Below are positions 57,474-64,000 of a DNA stretch of 64,000 nt, in pieces. The stretch comes from Omphiscola glabra (taxonomy: Eukaryota > Mollusca > Gastropoda > Lymnaeidae). The stretch covers positions 55,963,350-56,027,349 of the forward strand of contig OZ024795.1 in assembly GCA_964017045.1 (NCBI GenBank). Direction: 5' to 3'. Both the position numbers and the translations under genes were made by a program. The notes under the pieces are model-generated. The model made no database searches, had not been told where the DNA came from, and saw only the letters and a list, made by a program, of their open reading frames with translations. Position 1 is the stretch's first letter. The number at the start of each line of letters is the position of its first letter.

Positions 57474-57765
57474 GGCGGCGCCTATCCATGACGTCAGTGT
57501 ATCAAAGATGGCGGCGCCTATCCATGACGTCAGTGTATCAAAGATGGCGGCGCCTATCCATGACGTCAGTGTATCAAAGATGGCGGCGCCTATCCATGAC
57601 GTCAGTGTATCAAAGATGGCGGCGCCTATCCATGACGTCAGTGTATCAAAGATGGCGGCGCCTATCCATGACGTCAGTGTATCAAAGATGGCGGCGCCTA
57701 TCAATTACGTCAGTGTATCAAAGATGGCGGCGCCTATCCATGACGTTAGTGTATCAAAGATAGTC
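57474..57765 (+). repeat. 36-bp minisatellite with CRE and YY1-like motifs
   Basis: Eight units of GGCGGCGCCTATCCATGACG + TCAGTGTATCAAAGAT. Six contain the exact palindromic CRE TGACGTCA (57489, 57525, 57561, 57597, 57633, 57669), and the last two carry TTACGTCA and TGACGTTA. Seven unit junctions read AAGATGGCGGC and the first AATATGGCGGC, both matching the YY1 core. It directly follows the E-box array. Confidence 0.95.
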
Positions 57766-57769
57766 ATGA

Positions 57770-59029
57770 GTGGACTAGAGATTACCCTCGTTATGTAACG
57801 AAATGTAAACCAGAGACAGGCCAAGGTGCACGTGATCTTGGCGTACCGAAACAGCAAGGGATGAAGGAGAATGCCTTACTGGCGTGGCGAGGGTTTAGTC
57901 CCGCCCAGTGCGGGTCGACAGTTGTGCCGCCCACTACCACTATATGAAACTCTTCAGTTGGCCGAAAATGCCGCCCCTTCACACAAAGAAAAAATTGACG
58001 CCTGAGGTGGAATGCCCCCCCCCCCCCCCACTCCCTTCCTACGCAAGTGGAATAAACTTTTTATTGTCAGTTCTGAGTCATCTCATAATAAGCAAATAAG
58101 TTGTTTATTTGGTCTGTGGTTGGTCAGCTCTAATTTAATAGGAGGGACTTTATTCTTTAGATGACATTTAAGTTGACTGATTTGTGATGAGTAAAACGAG
58201 AGACAGTGTGAGTGATTTTATAGGATTGGACGGACTTGTTTTGTAATCTGTTTGTTCTGGTTCTCACTTCGCTATCACTATTGCCATTTATTTAATTACT
58301 TTCCAGCTTTTCGCCTTTTTGTAAATCACCAACTAATATTTATTGCAAACAAAATCGTCACAATTTTTTTTGACACTTTTATTTTTAGAAAAAACTTTAT
58401 CCCCACATAACCCCCACCCCACACACTTCCGTAAATGATGCAGGACCGTGCGAAGGAAAAGCAGCGCCCTGGGCGAAGCCTGAAACTAAAACCCCTAGTA
58501 CTCGGCATATTGAAAATCGACCCCCCCCCCCCTGATATTGTCGTCCCTGGCGAGTACCACCTTTACACGGGCCCTGCACTGATGGCCCTACATATTCAAA
58601 GATGCCTAGAACATGGGATACTCAAATATTTAAATTGTCAAAACCCATCAATCTTTTAGAAAGAAATATTTGAAAGCCTAGACATAATTAAAGTTATAAA
58701 ATAAATACATTTATTTAAATCTTGATATATCATTCTATTAGGCAACTTTTATAACGTATCTTTGAATAAAGAAGAGTTCTCCTTGCTTTACCACAATGGC
58801 ACCGTAAAAGATAAAAGATGAATGGAAATATACTTTTTTGATTTCGTACAGTTTGTTAAATTGTTGTTGTATTCGAACAAAAAGGTGGTCTTTTACTGCG
58901 AAAAACACCCTTAACGTAGTTCCATCATGTAAAAAGGAAGTTTGAAATTTATTTCGCTAGAAATAATTAATAGCGTTAAATGAAAGTATTACCTCCATAT
59001 AAATTATAATATATTCATATATCATATAG
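57770..59029. other. Intergenic, no gene recognised
   Basis: 57800-58010 is GC-richer and contains one more GCACGTG, but no ORF with a recognisable domain. C runs lie at 58016-58031 and about 58520. 58430-58600 has MITE-like GC-rich sequence without clear termini. Confidence 0.4.
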
Positions 59030-59326
59030 TCATTACCACATAATTAGATTCTGGTTCTGGTTCGGTACGTTGCTGCATCCATATACTGGCATATGTGCAA
59101 CGGTTGGGGAAGCGATGTCGCCAATCTAACGGCTCCTAGCAGATGCCAGGGCGGCCTTGAAGCTTTCGATCGTTGTCGAGTTCACGGCGGTATTGTCCAG
59201 GTTGTTACAAACAATTATGGTGCGGGAAAGAATGACTGCTTATGTTGCACTGTGCTACTCCGAGGCACAGTGAAGCCTTTGTTATTGTTTCGGGTGTAAT
59301 TTCTCATGGGGTTGTCAGATGTTAAG

Positions 59327-59866
59327 TCAGTGTTTGGCTCTAATTAATCGGCCTGGCTTCTGTGGGGTAAGATAATTGTTTGCTGGGATGGCCGGAATTA
59401 GCCCCATGGCCATTTTATATAAGAATGTTAGGCGGATCTTTTCTCGTCTGTCCTTGAGAGTGGGGATGTCAAATCTGTTTAAAAGGCCAGTGACGTAGCC
59501 AGGAGTGGTGGTTTTATAGTCACGTGCTATGAAGCGCATTGCGTTACGTTGGATTCGCTCCAATTTGTCCACGTCTTGCTTGAGGTATGGGTCCCAGATG
59601 ATTGCACCATATTCTAGTATCGGACGAACGAGTGCAAGATAGGCATTTCGTTTGCAGGATGTTGGGCAGTGGCGCAGATTTCTTCTAATAAAACCTAGTG
59701 TGGAGTTGGCTTTTTTTGAAATTTTGTTTATATGGTGTGACCATTTTAGGTTATTTGAGAAGAGAATTCCAAGGTATGGATTGTTTGTTACTTGTTGAAG
59801 GATTGTCCTATTTAGGGTGTACATATAGCTTGATGGTTTTTTTTTGAGATGCTCATTATGTAGCAT
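59327..59866 (-). pseudogene. CR1-like RT thumb and C-terminal region
   Basis: Resumes the protein as KPSSYMYTLNRTILQQV, then NPYLGILFSNNLKW, RPILEYGAIIWDPY and LKDRREKIRLTFLYKMAMGL. A one-base indel gives a premature TGA at 59327. The real frame goes on to SFFPRTII and SFKAALASARSR, ending at 59126. Confidence 0.85.
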
Positions 59867-60306
59867 TGGGTTTCATTAAATTTCATGCCCCATTTGTCTG
59901 CCCAATTCATAAGGCACTCCAAATCTGCTTGAAGTTGGTTGTGGTCATCGTAGTCGATTATCTCTCTGTAGACAAGACAGTCATCTGCAAACAGCCTCAC
60001 TTGAGATTTTACAGTATCAGGGAGGTCGTTTATGTGACAGAGAAAGAGAAGGGGGCCCAGTACTGTGCCTTGAGGAACTCCTGAGTCTACGGTGGCTTTG
60101 CCTGATCGGACGCCATTTACCACTACTTGCATGGTCCGTTTTGCTAGAAATGTTGAGAGCCAGGAGTGAAGGTTATCGGTAATGCCGTAGTGGTGGAGTG
60201 AGTTTGTGCAGAAGAAGGCTGTGTGGAACAGTGTCGAAGGCCTTGGAGAAGTCGAGAATTGCCATGTCGATCTGGTTACCTTTGTCATAGGAGGCAAGGA
60301 GGTCAT
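59812..60306 (-). pseudogene. CR1-like RT, motifs B and C
   Basis: Overlaps the end of the upstream frame and continues as SLHHYGITDNLHSWL, then SGVPQGTVLGPLLFL (motif B) and VRLFADDCLVY (motif C, FADD). It breaks at a run of A near 59840-59850 within the SISKK codons. Confidence 0.88.
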
Positions 60307-62770
60307 TGGTGGTGATGATTAATTGAGTTTCTGTGGAGTATTCAGAGCGGAAACCGTGGTTTAGAGTGGTCAAAATGTTGTAGTGTTCAAGGTGGTTCAT
60401 GATGTGACGACAGATGATGTGTTCCAGAATTTTGCATGGAACGGAGGTCAGGGATATTGGGCGGTAGTTTGCTGGGTTATGACGGTCACCTTTCTTGTAG
60501 GCACTAGTGATATTTGCATCAAGCCAGTCCAGTGGGAGTTTGCCGGAGTCAAGCGACTTTTGGAAAATGCGGGTGATGGTTGGGGCGATGTTGTCAGCCA
60601 GGGTCTTTAGGACAATGTTTGGGATACAGTCAGGTCCGGGTGCTTTATTGGGCTTGAGGTTTTTGAGAAGTTTGGCTACTCCTTGTTCAGTTATGTTGAG
60701 GGGGTCAATTGTACCAGGTGAAGGTTTTAGGGATGGTAGTACTGTTGTGGTAATTTTGGTGAAGACAGATTGAAACTGCCTTAGGAGAATTTCAGCTTTG
60801 CATTGGCTATCGCTTACAAGTTGCCCGTATTCTAGTAGAGGGGCTACGCCAATGTTGTCTTGCTTCTTGGATTTTATGTAGCGCCAGAATGGTTTTGTGT
60901 TGTTGTTTTCAAGGCCTTCTTGAATGACTCCATTTATGTGCTGCCACTCGCCTCTTCTTAGTTCCCTACGACAGTGTATCTGGAACTGGCGGTATAGGGT
61001 CCAGTTGTTGGTAGTTTGGGCTTTCTTCAATAGTCTTTTCTTTCTTTTCAGCAGCTTCTTGAGCCGTGTGTTCAGCCATGGTAGATTACATGGATTTTTT
61101 AATGTGGCTGATGGGACATTTTGATCTAAGCTTTTGAATAAGGCATATTTGAAGGTCGACCATAGTGTTTCTACATCCTCTTCCCCGTTGTATTTTTTCA
61201 GGATGGCCTGTTCAGTGGCGGCGAGATCAAGCTTGATCTTGTCCCAGTTTGCTTTACCGAACTTGTAAGATTTCCTGGGTTTCTGTCGCGTTATTTGAGC
61301 TTTGGAGTAGAAGTCAACCACCACTGCGTCATGGTCAGATATGCCTTGGACACACGTGGATTGTTTAACAAGGGTGGGGTTGGACGTGAAGATTAGATCT
61401 AGGATGCTTTTTTGACGTGTTGGTGTCTTCTGCACTTGTGTGAGTAGTGAGGATGAGGTCAAGTCGATCAGTGATTGCTGAATGGTATTGTCTTTACCGG
61501 TGGAGTGGGCAGTATGCGTGGTCCAGTCTATATCGGGGCAGTTGAAGTCACCGGCGACGATGATGTCGCGCTCGTGCTTGCCGTTGGCTGTAAGAATGTT
61601 GATGGATTTTTGGAGTTCGTCAAGTGCACTCTGGGTTCTTTTGGGCATATAGAATTCACCTATGTAGAGGTCTATCTTGTTTTGTAATTTAACCTTAGCC
61701 CATACTATTTCGCAGGCTGTGACCAGGTGCGGTTGCTCCACTGATGTGAGGGATCTGTGAGTCATGATGAAGACGCCGCCACCTTTTTTTACTCGGTCAT
61801 GACGATAAACATTGTAATCCATTGGGAAGATTTCTGAGGACTTTATATGGTCCAGGGTTGGTTCTTTCCCAGGTTGTATGCCTCTGAGCCACGACTCTGT
61901 TCCACATATTATGTCGGGCTTGGTAAATTGGATAATGGCTGCGAGCTCTTGTCTCTTTGATTCTATGCTTTGGCAGTTGATATTTAGTAAGCGGAGATTT
62001 GCATTTTGGGGGTTGTCATGGATAGAATTGTAGGTTGTAGGATGTCGATTATGTTCTTGGGAGCTAGTGGGATGCCTTTGGGGGGAGTATGAGTAGGGAG
62101 ATTGAGTGGGATTGTGGGATTTTGGGGTACTAGTTCTATGTGGTGAAAATGGGTAAGGTGTTACTATAGACTCAGCGTTGAGACTGAGTGAAGAGAGGGG
62201 TGAGAAGGAGTTTAAGCAGTTCAGTTGATAGCTGTGGAATGTAAAGCTGTCGTTGTTGATGCTGTTGCAGCGTGGACAAGACCATGCAAAAGAGGGTTGA
62301 CTCGTTTCGCGGTAGTCCGTGGATCGTTCGTCGGCACATAGCAGGTGGAACCAGATTCCACATCTGATGTCGCACGCTACGCCTTTGCTGTTCCAATTTA
62401 CTGGCTCTTGGCACAGTCCACAGGGGTGTGTGGAGGCTGTTTGTCTGGGACCGGGGTTCATGTGCACATCCCCACACAACATGATGATTAGGAAGGTGAT
62501 AGAGGGGTTGTGGGTTGGTCTTTTTAATAATATGTAAAGTTGGCGTTTATAAAGTTTTATCCATATCTCAATGGAACAGGGGTTTAGTATCCAATGCTTC
62601 GGAAGTGTGGTTTTGTCTTTCACTGGTGCTGATGGTAACCAGGTTTGCGTTGGTGGAGGTAGGAGCCTATTTATTACCAGGTAGATCATGGGTAGGAGTA
62701 GTAGGCCTAGGGGTACTCCATGGGTATAACGTGGGCGAGTCATGATAGGGTGGAATGTTGAGGATATCAA
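60173..62770 (-). CDS. CR1-like LINE ORF: 2A-like, PHD, endonuclease, RT fingers
   Basis: 865 codons. Residues 18-38 are hydrophobic. Residues 100-108 read GDVHMNPGP, a 2A-like ribosome-skipping motif with His where viral consensus has Glu. A C4HC3 PHD-like finger spans 117-168 (C117, C120, C133, C137, H142, C145, C165, C168). The endonuclease begins about 259 (LRLLNINCQS), with E292 in GTESW, AGDFN at 406-410 and SDH at 478-480. RT motifs: NKAPGPD (708), NPANYRPISLTS (765) and the catalytic Asp in LDFSKAFD (about 840). The frame is lost just after LLLHKL by a one-base indel. 5' choice: ATG at 62770, the first in frame after the shared 5' module. Confidence 0.9.
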   Translation of the reverse strand: MISSTFHPIMTRPRYTHGVPLGLLLLPMIYLVINRLLPPPTQTWLPSAPVKDKTTLPKHWILNPCSIEIWIKLYKRQLYILLKRPTHNPSITFLIIMLCGDVHMNPGPRQTASTHPCGLCQEPVNWNSKGVACDIRCGIWFHLLCADERSTDYRETSQPSFAWSCPRCNSINNDSFTFHSYQLNCLNSFSPLSSLSLNAESIVTPYPFSPHRTSTPKSHNPTQSPYSYSPQRHPTSSQEHNRHPTTYNSIHDNPQNANLRLLNINCQSIESKRQELAAIIQFTKPDIICGTESWLRGIQPGKEPTLDHIKSSEIFPMDYNVYRHDRVKKGGGVFIMTHRSLTSVEQPHLVTACEIVWAKVKLQNKIDLYIGEFYMPKRTQSALDELQKSINILTANGKHERDIIVAGDFNCPDIDWTTHTAHSTGKDNTIQQSLIDLTSSSLLTQVQKTPTRQKSILDLIFTSNPTLVKQSTCVQGISDHDAVVVDFYSKAQITRQKPRKSYKFGKANWDKIKLDLAATEQAILKKYNGEEDVETLWSTFKYALFKSLDQNVPSATLKNPCNLPWLNTRLKKLLKRKKRLLKKAQTTNNWTLYRQFQIHCRRELRRGEWQHINGVIQEGLENNNTKPFWRYIKSKKQDNIGVAPLLEYGQLVSDSQCKAEILLRQFQSVFTKITTTVLPSLKPSPGTIDPLNITEQGVAKLLKNLKPNKAPGPDCIPNIVLKTLADNIAPTITRIFQKSLDSGKLPLDWLDANITSAYKKGDRHNPANYRPISLTSVPCKILEHIICRHIMNHLEHYNILTTLNHGFRSEYSTETQLIITTNDLLASYDKGNQIDMAILDFSKAFDTVPHSLLLHKLTPPLRHYR
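62447..62473 (-). other. 2A-like motif codons (GDVHMNPGP)
   Basis: Codons 100-108 of the CR1-like ORF. The preceding residues TFLIIMLC are hydrophobic, as in functional 2A sequences. The consensus is D-V/I-E-x-N-P-G-P and this copy has H for E. If active, it would release about 107 N-terminal residues from the PHD-endonuclease-RT protein. Confidence 0.75.
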
Positions 62771-62876
62771 TATTTTATATTGCTTGTATAAATACTAAAT
62801 ACTAACACTTGGCTGCATGCCCCAACACATGCAGCTGTGTGCACTTCTTGTTATTTACCGCTTAAATGACATGATT

Positions 62877-62945
62877 GTTTGAACAATTTCGGTATTCATA
62901 AATTTTGCGTGTCAGCCATCTTGTTGCTAACCAGAAGATAATTTA
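62877..62945 (-). promoter_or_regulatory. Candidate LINE 5' module with YY1-like site, copy 2
   Basis: On the minus strand: GGTTAGCAACAAGATGGCTG, then ACACGCAAAATTTATGAATA and GAAATTGTTC. It contains the exact core CAAGATGGC, as human L1 does in its 5' UTR. It lies about 105 bp upstream of the ORF start, with a near copy at the same side of the RTE-like LINE (47256-47318). Confidence 0.5.
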
Positions 62946-64000
62946 AATACAGGCTATTACATAGTAAATTTATATTCGTTAAAAGGTTATCACTACAAAG
63001 GTAATCCAAGTATTCAAAGTAGGTACTTTGATAGAAAATTTAAATATTATCCGATTGCCATTATTAAATGTTACATAATTTTAAAGCTTTATACTTTATC
63101 ATAAAAACATAGATTTCATCTTTATATCTTTTATAGAACTGGAGTTATAATTTTTTCCGAATCTTGTATGCCCTTTGCCTTTATAATATACCCGGTATAT
63201 AATATCGACCTAGGGCCTAGGTGGTTTTATATAGCGCAGTACCTCAGCCTTGGTCTAGGCTCACTGCGCTTCACATAAAACTTAGCAATTATAGAAAATT
63301 ATACATTTAAAAACAAAAATTGATAAAAAGCTAGACCTCACCCATCCAAGTACTACCTACGTATGAACCCACTTTTAAAATTTTTGCACCAATTGACCCA
63401 CAATTGTTTTTTTTAAAGATTATTGTACCAAATTGTCAGGAGATATTTTCAATGCAATATAAAAAAATAATTAACATACCAGTATTACATTTTTTTTGTT
63501 TCATGGTTTGTAAATAAAAAAAAAATTGCAATAATTCAATAATTTTTAAAATCTATACTAATATTAACAATTACCTTTTTGTGATAGAGATTTTGAATTT
63601 AATCTGAAAAGAAAAAAAGGGAAAAATAATTTTTAAAAATGTATTTTAAAAAAAAAGTTACAGGTACATATATTTAAAGTAATGACACCCAACAAATTTT
63701 AAATCAATGCTCTTGATAATGAATTCTATATATTGATAGTTACCTTTTTTAAAAAGAATATAGAAATGAATAAATGTCCTGAAAAGAAAAATGAATATTT
63801 ATTTTAAAAGTATTATAGTCAAAATCAAGCAACAAATTAATAGTTCAAATTTAAGTATTTACACAAAATAATTTTCTAAATAACAATTTACAAGTACAAC
63901 AACTAATACTAGCATTATAAGTTAAGATAAGAGCATGAAAAATAACAATTGGAAAAGTATTAAAAAAGTAAGCAAGAAAAAATAAAAATCAATGGTTCCT
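62946..64000. other. AT-rich right flank
   Basis: No gene. 63229-63268 can form a hairpin (AGCGCAGT and ACTGCGCT arms) and follows TATA, resembling an unassigned dispersed repeat. 63400-64000 is extremely AT-rich with A and T runs. Confidence 0.45.

Larger units (their letters stand above)
59030..62945 (-). mobile_element. Nearly full-length CR1-like LINE with 2A-like motif
   Basis: One minus-strand ORF would run from 62770 to a TAG at 59126-59128 but for three frameshifts (about 60190, an A run near 59840, and about 59335). Domain order: hydrophobic N terminus, 2A-like motif, PHD finger, endonuclease, RT, C-terminal region ending IESFKAALASARSR. The 3' UTR ends in a GAACCAGAACCAGAAT-like tail near 59050. 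The first 865 codons are intact, which suggests a young copy. Confidence 0.88.

Noticed and set aside
61475..62745. Several 66-76 codon plus-strand ORFs
   Set aside because: They are antisense shadows of the CR1-like LINE ORF.

Overview
This window is eukaryotic and metazoan. The one host gene I recognise is split by GT-AG introns, and the rest is AT-rich intergenic DNA packed with animal-type transposons (CR1-like and RTE-like LINEs, Tigger/pogo, hAT, piggyBac-type MITEs) and about two dozen minisatellite arrays. A marine invertebrate, possibly a mollusc, fits the mix of a LINE with a 2A-like motif and PHD finger, RTE-type LINE tails and heavy minisatellite load. The species cannot be fixed from the sequence alone.

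Layout. 1-3.5 kb: a hAT MITE with a perfect 8-bp target duplication, an old hAT end and a 62-bp satellite. 3.6-5.3 kb: the last three coding exons of a multiple inositol polyphosphate phosphatase (MINPP1), ending in KDEL. 6.4-12.3 kb: four minisatellites with units of 36, 48, 51 and 44/42 bp. 13.2-15 kb: small MITEs. 15.2-20.3 kb: a 5.1-kb DNA transposon with TAGGTACTCC termini, a 7-bp target duplication and a large internal palindrome around a short transposase exon. 20.6-21.1 kb: a decayed Tigger/pogo-like transposase. 22.0-23.3 kb: a 42-bp satellite that is open on both strands. 23.5-25.1 kb: a broken LINE reverse transcriptase. 25.7-30.4 kb: a second copy of the hAT MITE, a SPIN/hAT-Charlie-like element, two piggyBac-type MITEs, a small hAT MITE, a 47-bp satellite and LINE tails. 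31-33.5 kb: a Tigger/Jerky-type transposon, followed by a segment duplicated at 49-51.7 kb, where it carries a 1.8-kb insertion. 35-43 kb: a foldback MITE, more satellites and two RTE-like LINE tails, one inserted inside a satellite array. 43.7-47.3 kb: a nearly full-length RTE-like LINE. 54-57.8 kb: six satellites, the last two being arrays of E-box (CACGTG) and CRE plus YY1-like motifs. 59-62.9 kb: a nearly full-length CR1-like LINE with a 2A-like motif, PHD finger, endonuclease and reverse transcriptase.

How it fits together. Only MINPP1 looks like a functioning host gene. The LINEs would provide copying machinery, but each copy here has frameshifts, several in homopolymers, which may be decay or assembly error. 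The MITEs depend on transposases encoded elsewhere. Most long ORFs in the window are artefacts of satellites whose unit length is a multiple of 3. The observations most worth following up are the palindromic transposon, the motif-dense satellite pair at 56.7-57.8 kb, and a 60-bp module containing a YY1-like motif that sits just 5' of both long LINEs.
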